Shown here piece after piece: positions 25,763 through 38,044 of a DNA stretch of 64,000 nucleotides. Position 1 is the first letter of the stretch, and the number at the start of each line of letters is the position of its first letter. The stretch is from Torymus aiolomorphi (lineage: Eukaryota; Arthropoda; Insecta; Hymenoptera; Torymidae), in assembly GCA_036365515.1 (NCBI GenBank), contig CM070877.1:5589001-5653000 (forward strand), written 5' to 3'. The notes beneath the pieces were generated by a model. The model was not told where the DNA came from. It made no database searches and was given only the letters and a program-made list of their open reading frames with translations. Both the position numbers and the translations under genes were made by a program.

Positions 25763-25999
25763 AGCACAATATGAGTCTGAAGTTTGCAACGTTGGAGTGC
25801 AACAAAATAAAAAAAAAAAATGATTTTACTTCAAGTATGTTCTAATATTAATTTTGCATATGGACTTAGTATTTTATAGTATAAAATAACTTTATAACAG
25901 ATGTTTAGATAACATTTCCATTGTTTAATAATTTTAATTAATTGAAAAAAATTATTTCGTTGCACTCCAACGATGCAAACTTCAGACCCATAGCACAAT
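25763..25999. mobile_element. 8-bp-TSD MITE, copy 1 (element 25771-25991)
   Basis: 221-bp element with inverted ends ATGRGTCTGAAGTTTGCA...GTTGGAGTGCAACRAAAT. It is flanked by a perfect 8-bp duplication AGCACAAT (25763-25770 and 25992-25999). The AT-rich interior is shared with the copy at 29212-29425. Eight-base duplications are typical of hAT and P superfamilies; the terminal bases do not settle which. Non-coding. Confidence 0.85.
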
Positions 26000-26169
26000 A
26001 ATTTATTCCAAATTCAAAAAGTTCAGCACTACTATTTTTCAGGTGTAGCTGTTAAAAATGAAACTAACAAAATTAGTATGTCCATGTCGCATACAGTCTA
26101 CCCCAAAAACTAATGTCAAATCTCAATTTAGATAATTTTAACAACTATTCATGCTAATTTTCAATATTT
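26000..26169. other. AT-rich spacer
   Basis: Nothing recognised. Confidence 0.4.
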
Positions 26170-26614
26170 TTTTTTAATCATACACAGCAAAATCATGTAC
26201 AGCTTCGGCTATACGAAAAACTCCACTATTCTTTGATTCAATAAGAGAATGAACTTTTGGTATAAACTGTAGCGCGATTGCCCCCGTAAACTCTCGGAGA
26301 CGAGCAAAGGGAAAGACAGGGCGCGTTAAGTTTACGGGCGCTAAAATTTTCATTAGGGCGCTCGTAAAGAACCGCGTACGCGTGCGGCATGGATGCTGAT
26401 TAGCCTCTGAGAACGTGCCGGTGACGTCGAGTTTTTCTCTAATTTCGTGGATTGACAGCCACACCGGCGTTATGCAGTTGGGGGCGGAGGCGAAATAAAT
26501 TCGGCTTATCGTTTGTTTAGGTATTCAAATTTATGACACGAGCGGTCGCACCCGAGTCGCAGTGCACAACCCTCGTCAATCATTAATGAATTATTCAGCT
26601 GATTAAGTACAGCG

Positions 26615-26615
<1 letters not shown>
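26170..26615. other. GC-rich island
   Basis: CpG-rich stretch (cgcgtacgcgtgcgg near 26373) with a 96-codon minus-strand frame of no known family. It runs into a (GA)n array. Confidence 0.4.

Positions 26616-26692
<77 letters not shown>
26616..26692. repeat. (GA)n microsatellite
   Basis: About 77 bp of uninterrupted AG dinucleotides, introduced by agcgagcg. Confidence 0.98.
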
Positions 26693-26695
<3 letters not shown>

Positions 26696-27559
26696 TCGTA
26701 AAAAATATGGCGCATTAATTTATGGAGAAAGAAAGAAAAGGCGAACGTGATTGGAGTTGAGAACATCTCGCGCTCGCAAGAGAAGGAGGAGCGAGTTACG
26801 ACGAAAGTTTATTGGCGTGTATCAAGAAGTGTTCGGATGTCTGCGCAGTTTCAGTCGTTACTACTTGAGGAATTGACTTACTCGTTTTACAGCTTTATAA
26901 CTGCTTACAAGTGCTTATTTATTGTAACAAAGTTGCAGAAATGCTGGTAATTTATTGCGTTTAATAGATTAGTACAGCGAAAAGAAAAAGTTGATTAAAA
27001 ATTAGAGTAATTAGTTTCGTGAAATTTACCATACTGTCGCGTAAAGCTACCACATGGTGTAAAACCAAAAAAAGGACTTTATAAGAAATTTTACAGTACT
27101 TACAGTAGAATTCCCTACAATGTGTAGTAATTTTTACAAAAATACTGACAATTTTAACTAAACTTTTCCTCTGGTGCAGAACATTTCCGTTAAATACCTT
27201 TACTTATGTAAAATACTCGACGCAAACTTTATGCAAATGAAATTAACGCAAATATTTTGTCTGACATTAATTTAATAAAATAATATAACCAGAATTTGCA
27301 TACATGCTTCGCATATGCGTATAAAATTTACTAAATTCTAGCTTAGAAAATACATTAAAATACTACAGCGAAACTACAGATATTAAACGCACAAATTCTC
27401 CATTTGACGAGCAAAAAAAAAAAACTGACCAGAAAAATAAAAAAAGTTTTTACCGCGTGCAATAAGACCCCAATAAAAATTTGCATCTCTCACAACTTTC
27501 CATTTAGACCCTCCTAAAAAAAAAAAGCCACTCACAGTTTAATATCCACCGAAAACGAA
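26693..27559. other. AT-rich spacer
   Basis: Mostly AT-rich, with an ATGCAAAT octamer at 27231-27238. No gene recognised. Confidence 0.4.
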
Positions 27560-27949
27560 GACCACTCTAGTGGCTTGGGATCCCGTCCCACCTACACCAC
27601 TGTCGCAGCCACTCTCGCTCGACACTTAATTGACATTCATATGCAAATCCGCGACGATATGCAGAAGCGCGCCAACTAGCAGCGCTGCTGCTGCGCGACG
27701 ATTAATTCGCCCGCGAATTATCCTATTCCCCTCGCGGTGCTTTAATGTACATTACACGAGCGTGTGTGCAGTACGCGTACAGTTTTTCTCTCTCTCTCTC
27801 TCCCTCTGCCTTCTTATTATTGTTTTTGAACTCGCTCGTTTAGCGCTGGCTAACGACTCGGCGCGTTAATTAAAGGTGATAATCCGCGGAGGAGTGCACT
27901 TGCGCGCCCCGCCCATGCGCGTCCTCTCGAAAATCCACAATTAGCCGCG
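27560..27949. other. CpG-rich island
   Basis: GC-rich with a CT run at about 27785-27802 and an ATGCAAAT octamer at 27641-27648. It abuts the TTAA element. Confidence 0.4.
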
Positions 27950-28514
27950 TTAAGGGGGTTCATCCAACCAGGAACGTATCAAGAATCAATGTCACCCCGC
28001 ACCGCGCGCACAGGCTTGCTCGCATGGGGTCCCCCACTCTTGTAGTCAGAGCGCGTGTTTATACGGGACTGACACATACACATAGCTTCGTGCCGTCTGT
28101 GAGCGTGCACACAGAGCGGAGCTCGTCTGTGTGTTCCCCCACCGCTCCAGCGTCGTCTGCACGCGCTGCCGTACACCTAAACTTCCATACTTTCAACTAC
28201 AATATCTTAAAAACGGTGAAGCTAGGATCTCTGAACTTGTAATATGATATTCTAATTATTGATCTTAATAACATATTAGTTTTTCAGACAAACGCTAAAT
28301 GTATCTTTGAAGTTATAGACTGAATCGATCTTTCGCGCGTGTGCGTCCCATAAGACGCCGTGTTAAAATGCTCAAATTTGACAATTAATATCTCGATAAC
28401 GGTGAAGCTAGGCTCTTTTTTGTGAGGATATCATATAGATAATGATGTCAGGTACATGTGAAAAAAGTTTCAAAGACTTCCTAAATAAACTGAAAATTGG
28501 ATGAACCCCCTTAA
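27950..28514. mobile_element. TTAA-type non-autonomous element (27954-28510, 557 bp)
   Basis: Starts GGGGGTTCATCCAA, ends with its inverse, and is flanked by TTAA (27950-27953 and 28511-28514). The left half is CpG-rich. The right half holds two direct motifs, atatcttaaaaacggtgaag (about 28201) and atatctcgataacggtgaag (about 28388), on either side of CCCATAAGACGCCG (about 28348). The same order occurs, inverted in the window, at 53508-54072 and 3969-4405. A 72-codon frame in the GC-rich half is not recognisable. Confidence 0.85.
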
Positions 28515-29203
28515 CGCGCACGCGCGAGAGAGAGAGAGGAGAGCGAGGGAGATCTGTTAACGCTCGAGTAATTTTTGGGGAAGGCGTAATTCGATGCTGC
28601 TTTAGGGATATTCATCGCGGTTGGGCTGATACGGTTTATTTTTAGCGAGGATATTCATTATCTCTAGGTATAGATTGGATAAGTGCTTACAGTTAATTGC
28701 AGAAAGAAGCTGACTCGGTTTTTTCATTGTCTGGTTTAATCGAAATTTCGAAAAGCAACTTACAATTAATTGTATGTGATTATAGCGTCATGTTCCATTT
28801 TTATTGTATTACCGTTGGCGTCTTCCAAAAGAAATATTAATTTAATTACTTAACCACGAAGTATTCATTTCAAGTATTACTACAGTTTTAAGTTTTGGTG
28901 CGAGTATGTTCAACTACAGTGTACACTTCATCAAAAGGTAAACAATTGTGCCATAAAATGGAATATTGTTTCCAAAATCTGATTTCAGTAGATATTAACC
29001 AAAACGTTTATTGCTGGTGTTACGATTGGAAGGGTTTACTCGTGACACTGATAATCGCTTTAAAAGTTCGTTGTAGTTTTTTGTATTTTTTGAATCAGTT
29101 AACTATGATACTGGAAAAAGCGGTTCAAATAATTTTAATTCTAATAAATATGTCTATATCTTTTCTCTCTATTTCTAGCAAATAGAACCTTTCTTCCATC
29201 TAA
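28515..29203. other. Short purine-rich tract then AT-rich spacer
   Basis: GAGAGAGAGAGAGG at about 28526-28540, then AT-rich DNA. A 96-codon frame ending at 29185 is not recognisable. Confidence 0.4.
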
Positions 29204-29433
29204 AAAAATTAATGAGTTTGCAACGTTGGAGTGCAACGAAATAAAAAAAAAATAATTTTACTCAAAGTTTGTACTAATATTAATTTTGCGTGTGGATTTA
29301 GTATTTTATAGTATAAAATAACTTTAAAACAGTGGTTTAGATAACATTTCCATTGTTTAATAATTTTAATTAATTGAAAAAAAAATTATTTCGTTACACT
29401 CCAACGATGCAAACTTCAGACCCATAAAAATTG
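29204..29433. mobile_element. 8-bp-TSD MITE, copy 2 (element 29212-29425)
   Basis: Same family and orientation as 25771-25991. The left end has lost about 8 bp (ATGAG runs straight into TTTGCAACG). Flanks are aaaaatta and aaaaattg, a 7/8 match to a duplication. Interior blocks such as tttagtattttatagtataa are shared with copy 1. Confidence 0.85.
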
Positions 29434-29969
29434 TAGCATAATACGTTATCTGAAAACCAATGTAAAAGAAATCACGATCCCGAAACCCCCGGAACTTAGA
29501 GAAAATTTTTAATATTTATAACTCGCTTCCCAACTTACAATCCCGCCCCTGTTATTTCTTCGTTATAATATGTTTCTCCTAGTGTTTTCATGTACCCCTG
29601 GCCACCACGAACGCCGATCATTTTTCTCGCTGGGCCAGGATGAGAAAGCAAAAAATTCTGTCTTATCATCATTTCCCACGAGAAATACGAGCTCCATACA
29701 GTGGCTATCTGTTACTGTCTTTGCGGTCCGCGCGCGAGCGCACAAATTAAGTGAATTCGCGGTGCTTTTTGTGTCTTCTCACGCTGCGCAGTGGCTGTTT
29801 AATTTACTCGCTCTTGTTCCTTCTTTATTTTTTAAATAAATCAATTAAAAAATGTATGTTATCAAGCGTTTTATGCGGATAGGTTTAAAAATAACAATGA
29901 AATGTGGACTATGAATTAGAATTTTCAACTCTTAGAAGTTAAAAGCCAAAAGCCCTCGCCATTAATTCT
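29434..29969. other. Mixed spacer
   Basis: Weakly GC-rich at 29530-29800, with an 89-codon plus frame of no known family. Otherwise AT-rich. Confidence 0.35.
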
Positions 29970-30225
29970 ACATATAGTACTTTATTTCTATCGCCACTGT
30001 AGCCACTTCATAGATTTGAAAAGTTTTTTTGTATTTATGCGTTATAATTTTGTTCGTTTTAACCCAATCATAAACGTAAAAAATTAGACTATGTTACTTT
30101 GTTCCCGCTAATTTACTTTATTCCCCCATCATACGGGAATAAAGTAAAAGAGGGAATCAGACGTTACTTTTGCCCCGTTTTTCAGGCTATAAAATGGCCA
30201 TTATAGTAGAGATGGGAATAAAAAG
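29970..30225. mobile_element. Small inverted-repeat element, copy 2
   Basis: Related to 13207-13434 (acatatagtactttatt at the left, ATGGCCAT...gagatgggaataaaaa at the right). It contains an extra perfect hairpin, TTTACTTTATTCCC at 30112-30125 against 30135-30148, which repeats the terminal motif internally. Confidence 0.55.
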
Positions 30226-31439
30226 ATTTTTACTAACACTATAGAAATATTTTTGTGAAAAATCCCTGTGTATAACACCTTTAGAGGAGAAACGTTTTAT
30301 ATTCAAATAACTGATCAAAAAGCTACAGGAACAGGAAATTTTTACAATTCAAATTTTTAATTCAGTGTACGAGTTCATTCAGCTACATTTTTTGGGCTTG
30401 AATTATTATTAACACAGTATTACTTCAAAATAATTCTTTTCTAAAAATACTAACGCAGTTTTTGAAATTTAAATTAACGAGATATTCTTACATTAATATA
30501 CACAGCAAAGTACGCTATTACATGTCTCTACTTTTTAGAAACTAAGATCGGATAGAGTACAGTATGTCCCCTGCAAAGGAGCAGGGAAATTATGAATACC
30601 AGAGAAGAGATAACTTCTTAAAATCAACTCACTTTTCCGAGTTTTAAATTCATTCTCTCCCTTTTTTACTCTCGAAAAAAGTTCCACTATTATAATGTAT
30701 ATACATAAAGGTAACTTTTTGTGTTCCCATGTAAATTGCTCAAAATTATACAAGTTCCTCGCATAGTAGGGTTGTGAGTATGATTTACAATTTCAAAAGG
30801 AAAAAGTCAAATTAAAAGCAGAATGCATTGTAAATTGTCTCTCCTTTGTAAGTTATGAACGTATGAGTTTTGGTAATTGCACGCGAAACTGAAAAGACCA
30901 AATTTTAGTTAATTAGTTCCTTTGTCGATGTTCAACAATAACTTTTAATAGCTTTTCTGTCAAAATAAAGCTCTAATTAAATTTATTATACCTTTCTGGG
31001 TGAAAAAGCCTGATGGAAGTCTGAGTTTAAAAATCTCGCGCTGGTCTCCTGGCTGGTACGATAGGAGTCTGGATTATTTCTGTACTTTTAATTGTTCTAG
31101 ATATCATCTAATTTGATCGTTATTAACATGTGAAATGAAGTTAAAAGTACGAGATACAAATTGACAAATAAGAAATAAATAGTATCAGCTAAAAAATTTT
31201 TTTCCTATTTATTACAAATTTTATTTGATCTTAGACAAATTACTAACAAATGTTTACAAATATATAATTATTAACGTAGTAACTTCTTAAATTCTTTCTT
31301 CCACTGCCAAAGAAACTTTTTGTTTTTCTCCTAAATAAACAAAATTCTACTAACGCACTCTTAAAAGTTTGCTCGAAAATTCCATTTCATCCAAACAAAT
31401 CCCCGGTCCACCTTATTAATAGCTTTCCTCCCTTCCATC
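30226..31439. other. AT-rich spacer (1.2 kb)
   Basis: No gene or element recognised. Confidence 0.5.
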
Positions 31440-31965
31440 TTCCCCTCCCTTCACGTTGTCAAACCTCATTATTCACCGACACGCTCGCCTCTTCGCCCTC
31501 CCGAAACTCACAAAACTCATTGCAACTCTCGCTCGGTCCAGTGGGCGACAAACGTCCAGGCTAATGAAGGTCTCGCCGATGATTTCGGGGTGGGGTGTGC
31601 GGGGGGAGAGTCCGTCCGAAGTTGTTCACGGGGCATTTACTCGTGTAAACGCCGATGAGCCGCTGCCGAGCAACAGCAGGACACGGGAGAGGCGAGAGTC
31701 CGGAGGCTGCTGCCGCTGCTATATCGATTTTCCGAGGGCGACGGATGACTTTTTCACGCTTCGCCTCGCAGGTGTGTTCTCGCCTCCGGCGTACGTAGCA
31801 CGTTTCTCTTGTACGTGTGTGTATAGGTATATGGGAGGTTCCTTGTTTACAGTCGCGCGGCCTGGCTATCTGTGGCTGAATATGTCGGTCACTTACAGCG
31901 GATTGGCCAAATGTAAATGTATAGTCAAAATAGTAAAGGGGGAGTGTTATTGTTATCGGTAGCTT
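31440..31965. other. GC-rich island with a 168-codon open frame
   Basis: CpG-rich stretch fully open in one plus frame (31456-31962). The translation has no signal, repeat, domain or conserved motif I recognise. GC-rich islands here commonly lack stops, so coding is unlikely but not excluded. A transcript or a related-species comparison would decide. Confidence 0.3.
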
Positions 31966-33000
31966 GATGAATTTTAAAATTAATGGTGCGTAGCAGGGCT
32001 GTTTTTCATTGCTTATTTGTACTCGGATGAAAAACTCCTTCGGTTTAACGAATCGAGTCTGAATTAATTCCTATGATATTTTTTATAGAGCATAATAGTA
32101 AGGTAACTTGAGTAATTTGGTCACACATATATTTCCTTGGTACCACTCCATGAGAAAGATTAATTAGACGCATACGTAGTTAAAAAATGTGAAAAATAAA
32201 GCTTGTAAATTATTTCAAAATTTTCCGAATCATTATGACTTGTTTAAAAGAGTATTAATCTGAAAAGTGGTCGTATTAGCAGCACACGCTAAGTAACTGT
32301 ATATAGTTAGCCAGTTTTTTTAGCCCTTAGCAAGGTTAATTTAATTTTTTGACTGTCAGGATTTGTTTCTAGTATAAGATAGATTGTATTTTGATATATA
32401 CCTTAAAAAATGAAAAAACTTTTTTAGATTAAATTGGTGGAATGAACTACACGTGACGAGGCATAGTTAAAACTTATCTTTACACGTTGGCAATTCTAGT
32501 GACGTCAATATTACTTCTAGGATGTCCTCAATTTTTTTTTGTTGGTAGAGGAAGTACTATATTTTGATGTCTATTTACTCCTTTTTTTCTTAACATGCTT
32601 GCAGAAACATACAAAAAATTTTCAGCCTAAGATGGCCGAGTAACAATTTATATAGAAAGAACACAATTAATAAATTCAGGATCGCAACAACGATACATAT
32701 CCCTATTAGATTATTAAGAAGATCATTTGAAAGTTTTTAAATCATTTTTCAGTCGTTTTATCTAGAAATTATTCACACTATTAGAATCTATGATGCACTG
32801 CTTTCACAATTTACGCAGTTATAAAGACTGTATACTTGATTTTGCTTTTAGCATAATAACTTTAGAGTAAAAAAGTGCCGCCGTGTAATAGAATTACCCT
32901 TATTCTCCAGGCACTTAAGCCCCGCGCACACTCATTATCTAAAACATCACCATATAAAATTCTTCCCATTTAAAATTACTCGAAATAACGAAAACCCTTA
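31966..33000. other. AT-rich spacer with one CRE site
   Basis: AT-rich throughout. A perfect CRE TGACGTCA lies at 32510-32517 without a GC-rich context. Confidence 0.4.
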
Positions 33001-33520
33001 TATGTGCATTATCCTCTAATTGCACGTCGCTTGAAAAAAAAAAAGAATTTCCAAAATTCGCACTTTCTTGAAAAAAAGAAAAACTTCGATTACGCCACTT
33101 CGCCTACGACACATACGAACCTGTCCGTATACACATACAACGCTATATACACCATGACTCGAACCACACAGCATCGACGTGTCTATCTCTGTGTCCCTTT
33201 TAATTTTTTTCGCTTTTCCCTCCACGAACGATTTGCATATGCAAAATGACAGACACGCCGCATCGGATTGCGCGCTTTCGGGAGAAAAATTACGTGCGGT
33301 CAGAGAGAAGAAAGAAAGAGAGAGGAGGGGACCTTAATTAAAACGACTTTTTCGCTCGCGGGGCTTTAATGGAGAGTCTTGTCGGCGCTTCAGAGTCGGA
33401 ACTGTGTTTTAGTTAAAACTAGACGAAATGTGGGGGTTAGAGGGAGGTGAGGTATTTTCAAATTGTCGGCAGTCGCGTAGGCCGTGTAACATAAGGCGAA
33501 GAAAGATTTTTCAAGTTTTG
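33001..33520. other. Island with paired octamer sites
   Basis: GC-rich from about 33240. At 33231-33246 ATTTGCAT and ATGCAAAA abut as an almost perfect palindrome, a plausible POU-domain dimer site. Purine-rich tract at 33305-33327. Confidence 0.35.
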
Positions 33521-33661
33521 AAATTGTAAATCAACATCCCTTGTACAAATTTATTTGCTCGAAATGGCCTAGACAACTATATATAGGCAATTTATTTTAA
33601 TCAGGAATATTATAACATTGTTCTGTTGTAAGTTCTAAGGCAAAGTGACTGAACGTTTCTT
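33521..33661. other. AT-rich spacer
   Basis: Nothing recognised. Confidence 0.4.
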
Positions 33662-34738
33662 AAAAAGCCACTGCTAACTGAATTAGTAGAATGCTTTCTC
33701 AAAGAGTATCTTAAAGAAGTAGAAAAGTAGATAAGAAGTGATGTAAAAAAATCTATTGATTTCTATTATTTTTTTTAAAGCAAATTCTAATTATTCATAA
33801 TTTTTATAAATTCTTTGAGCTATTTTACTTTTATCACTTTGACAATAGTTATGATCAGTTTTAAAAAAGTTTTTACTTCTTGAAATCCAAATTTTTAAAT
33901 CAAAAAGCAAAATTTAAGTACTTTAAGAAGATTTATCTATACATTTTATATATCTTCAATACAAATTACAGTTTAAAGTTGAAACAGTATTTTAATTTGG
34001 ATTTTCAACTAAAAAATTGTAAAATCGTTAAACAAAAATTCAAAGATTATCAAACGTGTTTTAATGATATGTGTATATATTCTTAATATGTTCAAAATTG
34101 CTAAAGAAAATTTTTTTAAATCATTAAAATAGCGTTATTTTGTTTAAACTTTAAAGTTGACACAATCTTCAAATCAGTATTCTCAACTTAAAAATAACTT
34201 TAAAATAAGACATAAAAATGACACGAATAGAGAAGGATTTAAGCGCATTTCAAGAATCTGTGTTTATATTATTATATTCATCTTTGAGATATAATGTCGA
34301 GAAAGTTATTTATAATTCATAAAATTAGTTAATTTTTCTAAAAAGTAGCTACTTTTTCAAATCCATGTTTTTAAGTCAAAAATAACTCGTGAGTAGTTTT
34401 AAAATACATAATTTAGAAGGAAATCAAATGTACTTTAAGAATATCGGTCTCCATTTTGCATATCTATAGAACAAATTAAAAAAAAAAATTATTTTTGAAA
34501 AAAAACATTTCTGGAAAATTGTTATTTTATCAAAATATGTCCTTAAAATCATCCATTTGACTCGGAAATTTAATCAGTTCTAAGTTAAGACACACCTAAG
34601 GTGTATGCGAAAGTTCAGCTCATTATGTCCATCCATTCAAGAGTTATGCTGCAGACAAATTTTTGATACACACATACATACACACATATAACATATATAC
34701 TTACATTTTTTTAAGGAACCTCAGAATCATCGAAATTC
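33662..34738 (-). repeat. 1.1-kb dispersed repeat, copy A
   Basis: The reverse complement matches 45590-46748 over most of its length: AAAAAGCCACTGCTAACTG at one end; a long shared block with ctactttttcaaat and actcgtgagtagtttt; gagctgaac-ttcgcat; and a tetranucleotide-like acat/gtat tract near the other end, with cctcag...cgaaattc beyond it. The middle (about 33860-34130) has diverged. No terminal inverted repeats or open frame. Element type unknown. The strand is set relative to copy B. Confidence 0.85.
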
Positions 34739-34990
34739 ATCAAAATCTTTGATTCGAAAATTTTCACCGTTACAAAGTGTTCTCTTTGAGAAAGCAAAAT
34801 CGAATACCAATGTAACGTCTCAATATAATACAAATCTAGAATAAAATAAAAAGCTATATGAATTTAAAAAGATAATATGAAATTCAGTTCTTTACCGACA
34901 TGACTTTTGTGAACATTCGAAATAAAAAATCTTAACCACATTTTCCTTTGATCATTTACATTCCTTCGTCGCATTGACAGATCACAATAC
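34739..34990. other. AT-rich spacer
   Basis: Nothing recognised. Confidence 0.4.
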
Positions 34991-35620
34991 GCTGCTCCTA
35001 CATCGCAAGTCAGGCGGAAAGAACGCGCGCATATTCATACACGCACGAGTCTTTACCTACATATCGGGGCAGGCGAAATTGCGGACGAAATCGTCGAATG
35101 CGCGAATAATTATGCAATCCTTCTGGGGATCCCGCCCGCGCTGAGGGAAGGGGGGAGTACTTATGCCGCGGCAGCGCCGCTGAATATGCTAATTAATGCA
35201 GAAACGCAGCCGCAGTACCTCACCCACACACATGTGCACGTGTTGACTGAAGCTATATCTCTCGTAAGCGTGTATTTTGTTTTCCCAAACGGGTTTTCCC
35301 TCGATTTTCCGTTTTCCTTTTCGCTGACTTTGACTGACTGACTGCGCGCTTGCTCGCGAGGCTTTTGTTCGCCCTGGCCTTGTTTGTTTTTCTCTCCCTG
35401 TGTGCGCATGTGGGGTAGAGAATCATGCACGCTTGATTTGATTTTTCCGAGAGATCCGAGCTTTGATCTTCCCTTTTCTCTCGTCGCGTAGATATATGCT
35501 CGAAAAATTTCTCTGAAAGGACTTTTCGCGCGCTCTCGTCTTTTTTTTCGGGCTAGATGTGTCTTAAAGTGGATGAGAGTTTTTATGGAATAATTATGCA
35601 AATGAATATCGTGTGCGGAA
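34991..35620. other. CpG-rich island
   Basis: GC-rich with acgcgcgcat at 35023 and gccgcggcagcgccgc at 35164. A 146-codon minus frame (35601-35161) is lysine/arginine-rich with no known domain. ATGCAAAT at 35596-35603. Confidence 0.4.
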
Positions 35621-35900
35621 TCGTTATGTATGTAACTACGGATATTTTGAACCTCCGGAATTTCCGTAATTTATTCGGACTCGATGTTATAATTAAACTA
35701 ATTTACATTCGTCAACAAAAGCGCCGGGGCTAGAAAGCTAACTTTCGAAACTCATTAGTCGCGTCAAAATAATGCGAAATATATTATTACGACACAAGCC
35801 ATTGAGTTTATCATTTTGTAATTAGTTTTTAATAGTTCATTATCTATACACATTTTCAATATACTTTTCATTATAAATATGATTCCTCTTTATGTTCCAG
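35621..35900. other. AT-rich spacer
   Basis: Nothing recognised apart from the pyrimidine-rich run just before 35901. Confidence 0.4.
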
Positions 35901-35946
35901 GTAAACGTCGATACTTTACCATTACACCTGATAGCCAATATGACAA
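35901..35946 (+). other. Weak internal-exon candidate (46 bp)
   Basis: Preceded by ttcctctttatgttccag and followed by GTGAGT (35947-35952). One frame is open across the whole 46 bp (VNVDTLPLHLIANMT). Splice signals of this quality arise by chance about once in several kilobases, and no partner exon is evident, so this is only a candidate. Confidence 0.15.
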
Positions 35947-35952
35947 GTGAGT

Positions 35953-36300
35953 CATAAATAAAATTTAATATTTGCGCCACGCCAATTTATCACTATTACG
36001 TTACAAAGAGCTGTTTTGTTTGCGCGAGTCTGCAGTTATATGAGAGTTTATCTATTATAGTTATAAGCTTATTAAGGTAGGACTCTCCTCGAATTTCCAA
36101 AATCCGGGATATGCACAGCCATTAATAATTAATCCGAACTTGCTAGACACCCATTTGCCTTCACTGTTGTAACTATTCCGTTGTCCCGGTAACTCAAATT
36201 ATACTTCGAAAATTCCAAAAAAGTAAAGCCGTCATATATCCGAAGAGGAAACAAATTACCGGCTCGCAATCACGCGTACATATAGGCCTACCAAAAATTA
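35953..36300. other. AT-rich spacer
   Basis: Nothing recognised. Confidence 0.4.
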
Positions 36301-36680
36301 TACACGACATCGCATTTGAACTCACATAGCAGCAGCGTCCGCCCGCGTCAAATTTAGCACATTCGCGCGAGGACTGTGTAAATTCTGTGCTGTGCAGTAG
36401 TTGGTCCTCTCTCTCTCTCTTTCCCTCTCTCTCCCACCCTCCGAAAGTTACGAGTAGTTGGCGAGAAGTAGGAAATGTTATGGTATGCGTTCATCAAGTA
36501 ACTGCAGATGAAGTTACAAGTAGCGAGGGGAACGCGCGCGAGGTTGCATTTATTACGTTGTTTCCGCGCGTGTCGTGTCGACGCAACTCGCACGTCTTGG
36601 GAAGAACGTGATAAAAATTAATACGCGTGGGAGATAGAGAGAGGAAAAGAGAGGAAAAATGAGGCTTCTAAAAGGGTACC
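36301..36680. other. GC-rich island with CT tract
   Basis: CT-rich run at about 36406-36434 and CGCGCG near 36533. Small frames on both strands are compositional. Confidence 0.35.
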
Positions 36681-37560
36681 GTTGATTCGCTGATTATATT
36701 TTAGAAGTGTGCGCTGTCGTGGAGTAAGGTCTGAAAATTGTTGAGGGAAATTCGCTATAAATAAGTTGTGAATTCTAGTTTTTGTTATTAAAAAAAAAAG
36801 AGAATTCTTCTTAAACATTTTCTAGAAGGTTTGCTATCTGCAGTTATTTTAATTCTTAGTAATACGAATTTGAGTTTATTGTATTTGAAGAAATCAACAC
36901 CCCTAATTCTGAAAAATGCAGATAAAAGCTCATTTTCTGTTTTGCTTTTTCTTTTTTTAAATTTATATACCAAATTTTCTGACGGAGTGGTTGCCGTTCG
37001 AAGTAGGAACATTTTTGGGCTTTTAAAAAAAAATAAAATTATTCCTAAAGCACTTATCGCAATAGCTCGATTAATAATTCCACATTCATCTTGTACACTT
37101 TGAGATATGAAGAATTGAAAAAATCAGGTGTAGGAAATGTGCTTCAAAAACAAATATTTTTTTCAACTTTAGGAACGTTTAAATGGTAGATTTTTGTGGA
37201 TTTTGTTATACATACGCAACGCATCTTTGGTTTTAAAAATAAACGAAGAAAATTGAAGCAATCTCACCAATATAACTACCACTTCAGTAGTATTTTATTA
37301 TTCACCGTTTAAATCACGTATTTTTTTATAAATCCCAATAACGCTAGGTTTTGTCAAATCACCCAGAAAAGGACAACACTCAATTATCTCCTTGTCATTC
37401 AGATACTACAATGTAAAACCAGAAACGGGCACTGCAAACCACACCAGTACCAACCTCCACTAAAACTTGAAAAGATTCCCTAACCAACCCAGCCTCCCGC
37501 CAATCAAAAAATCCCCAAACGGCTCATATTATATATACTAAAATACTAAATATCCCTACG
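36681..37560. other. AT-rich spacer
   Basis: Homopolymer-rich. Frames at 36618-37103 are AT-driven. Nothing recognised. Confidence 0.5.
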
Positions 37561-37960
37561 ACTAATCGCACGGGACGCGCAATGGACCGCGGCGATAAAG
37601 AGGGCGTGGGCAGTAGTAGCAGCAGCGGTGCCGGGCTATTACGCGGCCGAATATAGCCAGGGCACCGGCCGTCGCCGCCGCCGCGCTCATGCTTAATTCC
37701 CGAAAGTGCCGTCCGATTTTACGAGCAGCCAGGCCGCCCACGCGGCGATAGTGCAGCCCGCGCGGATTTCGCCTTGGCTTATTCGCTGTAGGCGAAGTTT
37801 AAGGTCCGAGATGTATGTCGGGGGGGTTGGCTTGGAAGGAGTAAGGAGGGTGGGGAGAGGAAGGGAGTAGGTTTAGGAATTTCGTGTTTGGGATGGATTG
37901 GGGTGAGTTTGAGAAAGAATGCTTTTGGTTGGGATTCGGGGTAGCCTGGTGGTTCGTGTG
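37561..37960. other. Dense CpG island
   Basis: Sharp-edged GC-rich block with gccgtcgccgccgccgcgc near 37667 and agtagtagcagcagcagcg near 37613. A 24-codon frame beginning ATG GAC CGC GGC at 37582 contains a serine run and is too short to call. The right part is G-rich (ggagtaaggagggtgggg). Confidence 0.4.
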
Positions 37961-38044
37961 TAGTAGCTATAAGGTCACTTTTCAGAGTCAATTGAATATA
38001 TTTTTTCAAATTATATAGGCAGAAAAAATTCCCCAGTAAAACTT

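Noticed and set aside
31456..31962. 168-codon open frame
   Set aside because: No recognisable motif. It coincides with a GC-rich island where stops are scarce, and no splice or promoter signal ties to it.
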